Positions 7,212 through 14,451 of a stretch of 18,599 nt of DNA are shown here, one piece after another. The position numbers and the translations under genes were made by a program. The notes under the pieces were generated by a model. That model made no database searches and was not told where the DNA came from. It was given only the letters and a program-made list of their open reading frames with translations. Positions within the stretch are counted from its first letter, which is position 1. Every line of letters starts with the position of its first letter. Where the stretch lies: NCBI GenBank assembly GCA_022571615.1, contig JACZXM010000007.1, positions 1-18,599 of the forward strand, read 5' to 3'. Source of the DNA: Acidobacteriota bacterium. Its GTDB lineage: Bacteria; Acidobacteriota; UBA890; WLXD01.

Positions 7212-8867
7212 GTGGCCACCGACGTGACAAAGCCGGATGACACCACTGCTACGTCGATTCCTGGACTCGAGCTGCGGGGGGACTCTCAGCGCAGGGGCGG
7301 AAGGGACGGTGCGACGAGCGTCTTCGGGATCGGCCGCTCCATGCCGTCGAGTGCCGGTGAGACCCACGAGCTGTTGCGCGACCGCATCCGCGTCGTCTCA
7401 GCGATCATTGCCGTTGGCCTGGCGCTGTTTCTGGCGCGCGACTTGTTTGTGCCAGAGGCTGCGTACCTGCTGTGGGCTCGATTGTTACTGGTGGTTGCCT
7501 ATGGGGCGATCGCCTTGCGGCTTCGTAACGAGGCATCGCTGACCATCCACCAGCTCCGCCGGCTCGAGATCGGGATGCTGGGGATGCTCTCCGTGTGGTT
7601 TGCGGCCGATCGCTTCTACTACATCCACAACCGTGCGGTGGCGGGCGACGTGATCGGAGTATTGTTCACTCTCGATTTTGCGGTGCTAGTCTACGTGGCG
7701 TTCATCACTGCCTATGCGGTGTTCATTCCCAACACCTGGCAGCGTGCCCTGCGGGTAACGATACCTTTGGCGCTGTTGCCCTTTGGCCTCGTCGGACTTG
7801 CCTATTGGCTGCATCCCCAGGACGTCCTGGTACTACAGGAGGGATTCACCCTGGCGCGTCTGACCAGCCTCGGCCTTATGCTCGTACTCGCCTTGATGTT
7901 CGCGGCCGGCGGCGCCCGCTTGATTCACGCCCTGCGCGAAGAGGTGTTGGAAGCGCGCCAGTTGGGCCAGTATCGGCTCATCGAGAAGGTGGGCGCCGGG
8001 GGAATCGGCGAGGTCTGGAGGGCCGAGCATCGGCTCCTGCCGCGGCCCGCGGCGATCAAGCTGATTCGTCCTGAGATACTGCACGCAAGCAGTGCGTTGG
8101 AGGCCGACTCCGTGTTGCGCCGGTTCGAACGTGAAGTGCGCGCTACGTCGATCCTGCGATCCCCGCACACGGTCGAGATATATGACTTCGGCATCACCCA
8201 CGATCAGGTTTTCTACTACGTCATGGAGTTGCTGGAAGGACACGACCTCAAGCGCATGGTTGATCGGTTCGGTCCCCTGCCGGAGGCCCGGGTTATCTAT
8301 CTGCTGTGCCAGGTCTGCGAGTCGCTGGCTGAGGCCCACGAGCAGGGGTTTGTACACCGCGACATCAAGCCGGCCAATATCTATGCTTGCCGTTTAGGGA
8401 ATTGCTTCGATTACATCAAGGTTCTCGACTTCGGCCTGGTTGCTGCGGTCGATCCTGGCGTGCAGGAAACCGCGCTGGGGGAAGGGACAGCGGCTGCAGG
8501 TACACCCGCCTTCATGGCACCCGAGGCCATACGGCGGGACACGTTCATCGATTTTCGCGCCGACCTGTACGCGCTCGGTTGCGTCGCGTACTGGCTGCTG
8601 ACCGGCGAGCTCGTGTTCGCCGGCAACAGTTCGTCGGACGTGGCTCGGGCGCACCTCACGGCCGAACCGATGGCCCCGTCAAGACGGGTCGGCCGGAGCT
8701 TGGACGCGACGGTCGAAGAGGTTGTGCTGGCCTGTCTGAGCAAGGACCCTTCACAGCGCCCCGACTCTGCCAACGATCTTGCCGCAGCCCTTTCCGCGAG
8801 CTCGGCTGCAGGTGGCTGGGGCAACATCCAGGCTCGTGCATGGTGGCAAGAGGAACTTGCGGTGTGA
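7212..8867 (+). CDS. Membrane-anchored serine/threonine protein kinase
   Basis: The product has 551 residues. The first ~55 are polar and cytoplasmic. Six hydrophobic segments follow at about 59-77, 84-103, 118-133, 145-172, 181-199 and 216-236. A Hanks-type kinase domain then runs from about 253 to 525. Catalytic features are intact: GAGGIGEV glycine loop (261-268), AIKL with Lys283, HRDIKPAN with Asp384, DFG with Asp406, and APE at 436-438. Domain order is unusual, since many bacterial kinases have the kinase first and a single helix behind it; here a multi-helix N-terminal sensor-like domain comes first, as in kinases of Acidobacteria and Myxococcota. GTG 7212 with a close GAGG is the assumed start; ATG 7344 (MPSSAGETHEL) is possible. 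No partner phosphatase or substrate gene is adjacent. Confidence 0.87.
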   Translation: MATDVTKPDDTTATSIPGLELRGDSQRRGGRDGATSVFGIGRSMPSSAGETHELLRDRIRVVSAIIAVGLALFLARDLFVPEAAYLLWARLLLVVAYGAIALRLRNEASLTIHQLRRLEIGMLGMLSVWFAADRFYYIHNRAVAGDVIGVLFTLDFAVLVYVAFITAYAVFIPNTWQRALRVTIPLALLPFGLVGLAYWLHPQDVLVLQEGFTLARLTSLGLMLVLALMFAAGGARLIHALREEVLEARQLGQYRLIEKVGAGGIGEVWRAEHRLLPRPAAIKLIRPEILHASSALEADSVLRRFEREVRATSILRSPHTVEIYDFGITHDQVFYYVMELLEGHDLKRMVDRFGPLPEARVIYLLCQVCESLAEAHEQGFVHRDIKPANIYACRLGNCFDYIKVLDFGLVAAVDPGVQETALGEGTAAAGTPAFMAPEAIRRDTFIDFRADLYALGCVAYWLLTGELVFAGNSSSDVARAHLTAEPMAPSRRVGRSLDATVEEVVLACLSKDPSQRPDSANDLAAALSASSAAGGWGNIQARAWWQEELAV

Positions 8868-9158
8868 GGCCGCGGTCCAACGCGGAAAGTCGATGTCACA
8901 GAAGTCATCTTCCAGACCTGATACGTCGCCTCTTGCAAGTAAGCCCGGAAGAACCCCTGACCTGGTCACTTCTTGATGCGGCATCCTCCGTCGCTCGGGT
9001 CGACCTGCGCGCCGGCCCAGGGGCCGACCTGACGCGACGCTGAGGAAGCGCTTGTTGCCGGCATAGTGATGGGGCGACCAGCTGATTGATAGCTACGAGT
9101 TTATAGGTATAACAATATAGCTATTAAGTCCGGCCCCGCGTGCTGCCACTAGGGGTTC
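8868..9158. other. Intergenic stretch between convergent kinase and permease genes
   Basis: No gene is supported here. A GC-rich short dyad, CGGCCC (9013-9018) and GGGCCG (9021-9026), has no T-run and is at best a weak terminator. Bases 9085-9127 form an AT-rich island unlike the surroundings and are listed separately. Confidence 0.45.
9086..9124. repeat. AT-rich island with ATAGCT dyad half-sites, 3' flank of the padR-permease unit
   Basis: ATAGCTA (9089-9095) and TAGCTAT (9118-9124) are inverted copies 22 bases apart in an AT-rich block. The nonamer TTGATAGCT at 9086-9094 recurs at 12248-12256, on the other side of the padR-permease operon and in the same orientation. The half-site is the one found in the dyad before padR. 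It may be a leftover or second operator, or the trace of a cassette boundary. Confidence 0.45.
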
Positions 9159-11879
9159 CTACGGCTCGCGTAGCGCGGATACGGGCTCGATGCGCGTGGC
9201 ACGCACTGCCGGAATCAGGCATGCCAGGGCGGCCACGGCCGCCAGCACACCCGCTACCGTAACGTAGGTAACCGGATCGGTCGTCGTGACGCTGTACAGC
9301 ATGCTGGTAATCAGGCGCGTCAGGCCGAGGGCAGCGGCAACACCGATTCCCAGGCCAATCACGACCGCCGCCATCCCCTGGCGCAGGACCATGGCGCGAA
9401 CGCGTTGCCGGGAGGCACCCAGTGCCATCCGTACGCCGATTTCAGCAGTGCGCTGACCGACCGAGAACGAGACCACGCCATAGATGCCGAGCGCGGCCAG
9501 GATGACCGCGACGGCGGCAAACGAGGCGAGCAACAGCGAGTTGAACCGCGGCGTGGCGACGGCAAACGCAACGCGGTCGCTCATCGTCGCCACGTCCGAG
9601 ACCGGCTGCTCCGGGTCGATGTCCCACACCGCCGCGTTGACCGCCGCGGCCAACGCAGTGGGCTCACTATCCGTCCTGATCGCCAGGTGCATGCCAAACA
9701 CCGGATTCTGTGACACCGGGGCGTAGAACTGCTCGCGCCCATCGGCCGACAGGTTCCGAGTACGCGCGTGACGGACGACTCCGATGACCTGGCGCCAAGC
9801 GACACTGCTGAATCCGTGCCCTTCTGAGTCCATCGACCAGTTCACTGCGACCTGTTGGCCCAGTGGATCCGCCTCACCCCAGAGGCGTCGGGCGAAGCTC
9901 TCGTCGACGATCGCGACAGGCAGTGCGTCGGCGCTGTCGGCCTCGGTGAAGAACCGGCCGCTGACGAGTTCAACATCCATCGCCTCGAAGTAGCCGGCGG
10001 TGACGTAGCGGCGGTCGGCCTCGATGTACTTGTAGTCCCCAAAGGTATCCACGTCCTCGGAGACGCTGTGCTCAACGATCGTGGTTCCCGAGCCGCCGGA
10101 GTTCGACAGCGGCAAGGCGCTGATGCCACCGGCGTCAAGCACCCCAGGTAGTCCGCGAACCCTGTCGAGCAGCTGCCGATGGAACACGGTTGCCGTGTCG
10201 ATGTCGTACTTCGGGCGTGGCAGCGACACTCGCAGGGTGAGCAACGACTCCGTGCGATAGCCCGGATTCGTATTCAGCAGACTGTTGAAGGAACGAATGA
10301 GCAGCCCGGCGCCGACCAGAAGCACGAGCGCCATGGCGACCTCGGCCACGACCAGTGTGGTGCGCAATCGGGCGCCCGCGAGGCCAGTCGAGGCTGTGCG
10401 CCCCGAATCCTTGAGCGTCTCGGCGAGGTTGGTACGAGTCGCAACGATGCCTGGCAGGATGCCGAACAGCACAACGGTTAGCAGCGTAGCTGCGGCCGCG
10501 AAACCCATGACCGTCATGTCCAGGGCGATCGATCCGGCACGCGGGAGGCCCGCGGGCACGACCGTCTGCAACGCCTCGATCAGCCAGTAGGCAAGACCCA
10601 GTCCGGCCAGCGCCCCGGCCCCCGCCAGCACCGCGGCCTCGGTGAGAAGTTGACGAATCAGGCGCGCCCGTCCGGCACCAAGGGCTGTGCGCAGGGCGAT
10701 TTCTCGCCGGCGTTCGGCGGCGCGGGTGAGCTGGAGATTGGCGACGTTGAGGCAAGCGATAAGCAGCACGAAGGCGACGGCACCCAGGAGGATCACCAAC
10801 GCTCCCTGGACGTTCTCCACGAGGTCGGCGTGGAGCGAATAGACCGTCAGGCCCCAGCCCTCGAAGTCGTAGTCGCCGGTGATCTCTTGCATCCGCACCG
10901 CGACCGCATCCATATCGGCCTGTGCCTGGCTAACCGTGACACCATCGCGGCCGCGAGCAAAACCGAGCAGGAAGTGGCTGCCCCGCCCCATCTCCTCATA
11001 GCGCGTCTGATATGCCGACTGGAACGGCGCGTAGAGGCCGACTCCCGCAGGGTTCGATACGTTCGGATGGTGCACCCGGAAATCCGGTGGCAACACGCCG
11101 ATGACCTCGAAGCTGTCCCCATCGAGGGTCAGGGTGCTGCCCAGGACGTTTTCCTGGCCGCCGAGCCGCGCTTGCCAAAACGCGTCAGAGATCACGACGA
11201 CCATGCGTTTCTGATCGTCGTCCGCCGCGTCGAAGAGCCGGCCCCGGCGCGCTCGGGTGCGCAGAATGTCGAAGAAGGACCCCGACACGGCGGCGCCGCT
11301 AACCTGTGCTGGTTCGCTGCCGTCTCCCGTCATTGACCAAGTCGTACTGGTAAAGACGGCGAAGTTCTCGAAGGTGGTGTTCAGGTCGCGGATCTCCAGG
11401 AACTCCGGGCCCGAGATCCAGTTCTGCGGCAGGTCACGACCGAAGTTGGTCCAGACAACGAACAGGTCCTCTGGTTCCTCGTACGGCAGCGGCCGCAGCA
11501 GGACCGAGTTCACGACGGAGAACACCGCCGTGTTGGCTCCGATGCCGAGGCCGAGCGTCGCGATGGCCACCAGGGCGAAGACCGGACTCTTGCGCAGCGT
11601 GCGAAAGGTGAAGCGAATGTCATGAAGTAGCGAATCGAGCATGTGGGTGACTACCAATAGGGGATTGGTTCGGGTGTGAATGACTCGGGCGGGTGTGCGC
11701 GGCCGGGCGCGGAGCGCCAGCAGCGCTTCGCGATCTCGTCGGCTCGCGCGCCGCTCGTCGATAGCGGTGCTGATCAAGCTGCTGACCTCGCGGCCGTGCT
11801 CCAGCCAGAGCTCGCGCGGCAATACCCGACGGCTGATGCCGCAGTACAGCCGGACGATCCAGGGCAGGCGCGAACTCAT
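9159..11879 (-). CDS. ADOP-type (MacB/FtsX-like) ABC transporter permease
   Basis: This 906-residue membrane protein belongs to the duplicated orphan permease group, which has two MacB-like permease halves in one chain and no ATPase gene beside it. The first ~75 residues are a soluble prefix typical of these proteins. DIRFTFRTLRKSPVFALVAI then leads into the first helix and LGIGANTAVFSVVNSVLLRPLPY, followed by a large periplasmic domain and three helices (including VAFVLLIACLNVANLQLTRAAE). The second half repeats the plan from LVVAEVAMALVLLVGAG. It ends with ERRTAEIGVRMALGA-like sequence (QRTAEIGVRMALGASRQ) and the family's IPAVRATRIEPVSALREP tail, so it is complete. The start is ATG 11879, one base after the padR stop (TAA-C-ATG), which implies translational coupling. 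A longer frame to 11975 is only overlap with padR. The substrate is unknown. Confidence 0.9.
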   Translation of the reverse strand: MSSRLPWIVRLYCGISRRVLPRELWLEHGREVSSLISTAIDERRASRRDREALLALRARPRTPARVIHTRTNPLLVVTHMLDSLLHDIRFTFRTLRKSPVFALVAIATLGLGIGANTAVFSVVNSVLLRPLPYEEPEDLFVVWTNFGRDLPQNWISGPEFLEIRDLNTTFENFAVFTSTTWSMTGDGSEPAQVSGAAVSGSFFDILRTRARRGRLFDAADDDQKRMVVVISDAFWQARLGGQENVLGSTLTLDGDSFEVIGVLPPDFRVHHPNVSNPAGVGLYAPFQSAYQTRYEEMGRGSHFLLGFARGRDGVTVSQAQADMDAVAVRMQEITGDYDFEGWGLTVYSLHADLVENVQGALVILLGAVAFVLLIACLNVANLQLTRAAERRREIALRTALGAGRARLIRQLLTEAAVLAGAGALAGLGLAYWLIEALQTVVPAGLPRAGSIALDMTVMGFAAAATLLTVVLFGILPGIVATRTNLAETLKDSGRTASTGLAGARLRTTLVVAEVAMALVLLVGAGLLIRSFNSLLNTNPGYRTESLLTLRVSLPRPKYDIDTATVFHRQLLDRVRGLPGVLDAGGISALPLSNSGGSGTTIVEHSVSEDVDTFGDYKYIEADRRYVTAGYFEAMDVELVSGRFFTEADSADALPVAIVDESFARRLWGEADPLGQQVAVNWSMDSEGHGFSSVAWRQVIGVVRHARTRNLSADGREQFYAPVSQNPVFGMHLAIRTDSEPTALAAAVNAAVWDIDPEQPVSDVATMSDRVAFAVATPRFNSLLLASFAAVAVILAALGIYGVVSFSVGQRTAEIGVRMALGASRQRVRAMVLRQGMAAVVIGLGIGVAAALGLTRLITSMLYSVTTTDPVTYVTVAGVLAAVAALACLIPAVRATRIEPVSALREP

Positions 11880-11880
11880 G

Positions 11881-12243
11881 TTACTTGCTGGCGCGGGCGG
11901 GAGACTCGGCCAGGAGTGAATCGGCGGCGGCCGCGGCGCGGCGGAGCCGGTCGGCTTCCAGGCGCACGACGTCACCCCCGAGGCCGGTAATTCGCCAGTA
12001 GCGGCGTGGCGGCCCGTTGGACTCGGGGGGGCGGCTGCCGTCCTCGTCGATCAGGCCGGCCCGGCGCAGTCGTCGAATCGCGGCGTAGAGCGTGCTCGTG
12101 CCGAGAACGATATCGCCGCTGGTGCGGTCTCGGATGTCGGCTATTGCCGCATAACCATGCAGTGGGCCGCGGCTGAGCGAGAGCAGGATTTCGAAGTCGT
12201 GAGGTGCCAGCGGTAGGTGCCGGCGGGGATCCATGTCGTCCAT
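11881..12243 (-). CDS. PadR-family transcriptional regulator
   Basis: The 120-residue protein is a minimal PadR winged-helix repressor. LAPHDFEILLSLSRGPLHGYA forms helix 1-2, STLYAAIRRLRRAGLIDE is the recognition-helix region, and RRYWRITGLG is the beta wing with the usual RxxYxIT pattern. A C-terminal helix (VRLEADRLRRAAAAADSLL) suits dimerisation. It lies directly upstream of, and is coupled to, the permease gene. PadR-plus-permease pairs of this kind are common wherever ADOP permeases occur, and the regulator normally represses its own operon. Two dyads sit 8-42 bases upstream of the ATG at 12243, in line with autorepression. A GGAG-like ribosome-binding site precedes the ATG by about 10 bases; the internal ATG at 12234 is an alternative start. 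Confidence 0.9.
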   Translation of the reverse strand: MDDMDPRRHLPLAPHDFEILLSLSRGPLHGYAAIADIRDRTSGDIVLGTSTLYAAIRRLRRAGLIDEDGSRPPESNGPPRRYWRITGLGGDVVRLEADRLRRAAAAADSLLAESPARASK

Positions 12244-12250
12244 CGGCTTG

Positions 12251-12264
12251 ATAGCTCCAGCTAT
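12251..12264. promoter_or_regulatory. Dyad ATAGCT-CC-AGCTAT before padR, candidate operator
   Basis: The perfect 6-base arms lie 8 bases upstream of the padR start codon. The same half-site appears in the AT-rich island at 9089-9124. The position, over the ribosome-binding site and the early transcript or promoter, suits a repressor site; PadR as the binder is inference. Confidence 0.55.
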
Positions 12265-12271
12265 TCCAAAA

Positions 12272-12285
12272 TGTGCTATAGCACA
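12272..12285. promoter_or_regulatory. 14-bp perfect palindrome TGTGCTATAGCACA before padR, candidate PadR operator
   Basis: A fully symmetric 14-mer lies 29-42 bases upstream of the padR ATG. It contains TATAGC, a possible -10 on the reverse strand, so a bound repressor would block the promoter. It shares the GCTAT/ATAGC core with the neighbouring dyad. Known PadR operators often have an ATGT-N8-ACAT form, to which the TGTG...CACA ends are only loosely similar. Confidence 0.6.
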
Positions 12286-12296
12286 CGATACCTTAG

Positions 12297-12416
12297 ATGC
12301 AGCGGTCCCGCCAATTCGCGGCAGTCGGCCTCGTCGTGCTCGCGATCGCGCTGGCGGCCGCGTGGGTCCCGGCGCGGAGGGCCACTCGCGTCAATCCGGT
12401 ACGTGTGCTGCGCTGA
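12297..12416 (+). pseudogene. C-terminal tail of a MacB/FtsX-type ABC permease
   Basis: Read forward to the TGA at 12414-12416, the last ~32 residues are a membrane helix (AVGLVVLAIALAAAW) followed by VPARRATRVNPVRVLR. This is the standard ending of MacB/ADOP permeases (xPARRATRxxPxxALR). Everything before the helix is missing: upstream lies the padR promoter region on the other strand. It is the remains of a permease gene different from the intact one at 9159-11879, whose tail reads IPAVRATRIEPVSALREP. Confidence 0.75.
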
Positions 12417-12545
12417 TCGAGGACTCTGCCTACCCTTCGCCAAGCGTCGCCGCCCGGGTCGATGGTGGCGACGCGTCGGGCCGGCAGGTAGGCGGCGGCG
12501 ACGGCGCTAATGGCAGATATATCACGCTCGATGCTGCAGGTCCTC
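12417..12545 (-). pseudogene. Probable C-terminal fragment of a second ABC permease
   Basis: The reverse frame reads ISAVAAAYLPARRVATIDPG, then GDAWRRVGRVLD. The AAAYLPARRVATIDPG stretch fits the C-terminal end of FtsX-type permeases. It points toward the permease tail on the other strand, so two permease ends would meet tail to tail near 12417. There is no stop at the expected place and the preceding helices are absent, so the call rests on about 20 residues and could be a chance resemblance. Confidence 0.4.
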
Positions 12546-12579
12546 GAGGAGGTCTGAACGATTAATCGCCGAGCGTGAG

Positions 12580-12611
12580 AGAATCCGGAATGGTTTCGGG
12601 GCCCGGATTCT
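12580..12611. repeat. 9-bp perfect inverted repeat upstream of the DUF4440 gene
   Basis: Arms AGAATCCGG (12580-12588) and CCGGATTCT (12603-12611) are exact reverse complements around a 14-base loop. They lie about 45 bases before the ATG at 12655. No T-run follows, so an operator or a leader hairpin fits better than a terminator. No -35/-10 pair could be assigned nearby. Confidence 0.5.
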
Positions 12612-12654
12612 GGGACCAACGTTGTGAAAAGAAGGGGACCCCGGGAGGCATGCA

Positions 12655-13110
12655 ATGCGACGACAACATCGGATCGTGATGGCTCTTGTCCTTGCCGCGG
12701 GCTTCTTCGCCGTGTCCCACGACAGCAGCACCTTGGCGAGCGACGAGGAGGCAACCGAGCTCGAAAATGAACTGCGCGCCGCCGAAAGAGCATTTGCGAA
12801 AACGATGGCGGACCGAGATCTCGACGCTTTTTCCGCCTTCCTCTCCCCAGAAGTCGTGTTCTTCAGCGGCGAGGAAGTCTTGCGTGGCCCGCATGCCGTT
12901 TCGCGAGCGTGGGCACGTTTCTTCGAGGATGAAGAGGCGCCGTTCTCCTGGGAGCCTGAGGCCGTTGCCGTGCTCGACTCGGGAACGCTCGGTTTTACGT
13001 CGGGACCTGTTCTTGATCCCGAAGGCGCGCGCATCGGAACGTTCAACTCGGTGTGGCGGCGCTTGCCGACGGGTGGCTGGCGAATCGTGTTCGATCGCGG
13101 ATGCCCGTAG
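12655..13110 (+). CDS. Secreted DUF4440/SnoaL-like protein
   Basis: The 151-residue product has a signal peptide (IVMALVLAAGFFAVSHDSSTLAS, cleavage near residue 29) and one NTF2-like domain. ELENELRAAERAFAKTMADRDLDAFSAFL is the typical helix-helix start, VFFSGEEVLRGPHAV the strand and turn, and WRRLPTGGWRIVFDRGCP the closing strands. Members of this fold act as small ligand-binding proteins, isomerases or unassigned periplasmic proteins; nothing here identifies a substrate. GGGAGG lies 6 bases upstream of the ATG. The stop overlaps the next gene's start by 10 bases, so it is co-translated with the sugar dehydrogenase. A related secreted SnoaL-like protein is encoded at 17525-17995. Confidence 0.85.
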   Translation: MRRQHRIVMALVLAAGFFAVSHDSSTLASDEEATELENELRAAERAFAKTMADRDLDAFSAFLSPEVVFFSGEEVLRGPHAVSRAWARFFEDEEAPFSWEPEAVAVLDSGTLGFTSGPVLDPEGARIGTFNSVWRRLPTGGWRIVFDRGCP

Positions 13111-14279
13111 TGCGCGACCGAGCTCGGGCCGCGAGTGGCTCGCTCTTGTGTCTGGCGCTGCTCGTGGGCTTGCCGGCTCCGGCCTCGGGGCAGCAGGTTG
13201 GCCTCGGCCTGGAGAGGATCGCGGCTGGCCTCGACAGCCCCGTCTACGTGATCGGCGTACCTGGTGATCCCGACACCCTGTTGATCGTGGAGCAGCGTGG
13301 GGTCATTCGGCGGGTATTCCGCGGCCGCCTGCGCGGCGCGGCCTTTCTCGACATCCGCAACAAGGTTCTCTCAGGCGGGGAGCAAGGCCTGCTCAGCCTC
13401 GCCTTCTCGCCGCGATGGCCGGGTGACCGCACCTTCTTCGTCAACTACACCGGCACGGACGGCTCCACCGTGGTCGAGCGGTATAAGGCGAAACGCAACC
13501 TCAAGCGTGCCCGCAAGAGGTCGGGTCGGACGGTCCTTACGGTAGCCCAGCCCTTCGAGAACCATAACGGTGGACAGCTACAGTTCGGCCCCGACGGATA
13601 CCTCTACATCGGAATGGGCGATGGTGGGGGTGGTGGCGACCGCGCCAACGCCGGGCAGGATCTGGGGACGCTGCTGGGGAAGCTCCTGCGCGTCAACGTG
13701 AGCGCGCTGCCCTTCACCGTTCCGGAGAGCAACCCGACCCTGCCTGGGGTGGGACAAACAGCGATCTGGGCGCTCGGTCTGAGGAATCCGTGGCGCTTTA
13801 GCTTCGATCGCACAACCGGGGACCTGTTCATCGCCGACGTGGGGCAGGCGGCGGTCGAGGAGGTCGACTTCGAGGCCGCGGGCAGCGCCGGCGGTGCCAA
13901 CTACGGCTGGCGCATCCGGGAGGGCAGCAGCGCCTTCGACTCGAGCCTGCCCGCGGCCACCACGCCGCTCATCGATCCGATCCATGAATACACCCACGCC
14001 ACCGGCCAGTCGATCACCGGCGGATATGTCTACCGCGGTTCGGCGTTGCCTGAGATCGACGGCCACTACTTCTTCGCCGACTTCATCTCCCGGCGTATCT
14101 GGTCGTTCACGGTGCGCAACGGCCGGGCGCGCGACGTGACCGAGTGGACCGCGATGCTCACCACAGAGTCGGGCGGCAGCCTCGCGGTCAGCTCGTTCGG
14201 CGAGGACAGCGAGGGCGAGCTATACCTGTGCAACTACTTCGCCGGCGAGGTCTACCGGCTGGTACGGGCGGCGGAATAG
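13101..14279 (+). CDS. Secreted PQQ-type sugar (aldose) dehydrogenase, soluble GDH family
   Basis: The 392-residue protein carries a signal peptide (SLLCLALLVGLPAPASG) and a six-blade propeller of the GSDH/Asd family, which oxidises sugars in the periplasm with PQQ. Diagnostic segments are ERIAAGLDSPVYVIGVPGD, EQGLLSLAFSP, FENHNGGQLQFGPDGYLYIGMGDGG with the catalytic His (about residue 155) and the adjacent calcium/PQQ loop, and WALGLRNPWRFSFDRTTGDLFIADVGQ. ITGGYVYRG and YFFADF come near the end. ATG 13101 lies inside the end of the DUF4440 gene (10-base overlap), is followed by the signal peptide, and is preferred over 13053. A highly basic insertion (KAKRNLKRARKRSGRT) sits in one blade. No PQQ synthesis genes are in the window, so the cofactor would come from elsewhere. 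Confidence 0.87.
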   Translation: MPVVRDRARAASGSLLCLALLVGLPAPASGQQVGLGLERIAAGLDSPVYVIGVPGDPDTLLIVEQRGVIRRVFRGRLRGAAFLDIRNKVLSGGEQGLLSLAFSPRWPGDRTFFVNYTGTDGSTVVERYKAKRNLKRARKRSGRTVLTVAQPFENHNGGQLQFGPDGYLYIGMGDGGGGGDRANAGQDLGTLLGKLLRVNVSALPFTVPESNPTLPGVGQTAIWALGLRNPWRFSFDRTTGDLFIADVGQAAVEEVDFEAAGSAGGANYGWRIREGSSAFDSSLPAATTPLIDPIHEYTHATGQSITGGYVYRGSALPEIDGHYFFADFISRRIWSFTVRNGRARDVTEWTAMLTTESGGSLAVSSFGEDSEGELYLCNYFAGEVYRLVRAAE

Positions 14280-14396
14280 CGGGGCGAGGATAACGTTTTC
14301 GTCACCGCGCTGCGCCACGTCTACAGGCAGAGCTGGATGTGGGCATTGATCAAGGGCGGTGCGCTCGTGGTCGCCTACGTCGGCCTGCCCTTTTGA
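14280..14396 (+). pseudogene. C-terminal tail of a membrane protein, possibly DUF3667-like
   Basis: Directly after the dehydrogenase stop, and in its frame, 38 codons read VFVTALRHVYRQSW, then a hydrophobic helix ALIKGGALVVAYVGLPF and a TGA. The pattern (xxxALRxVYxQSxxxxLxK plus a final helix) recalls the last transmembrane segment of DUF3667-type proteins. There is no start codon context and no upstream part, so it is a remnant joined to the end of the dehydrogenase gene. The family call is tentative. Confidence 0.45.
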
Positions 14397-14451
14397 CCCA
14401 ACGCCGTCATGCCAGTAGTCTCCCAGCCTCCTCTCCAACCGGGAGCCCCCG

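Noticed and set aside
9013..9026. Terminator hairpin after the kinase gene
   Set aside because: The loop of two bases is too short for full pairing and no T-run follows.
11880..11975. Longer permease start at 11975
   Set aside because: It lies inside padR, has no membrane or family features, and ATG 11879 one base after the padR stop fits coupling.
12293..12793. A 166-residue reverse-strand protein across this stretch
   Set aside because: It runs antisense through the start of the DUF4440 gene and through the forward permease tail; only about 20 residues look like a permease end.
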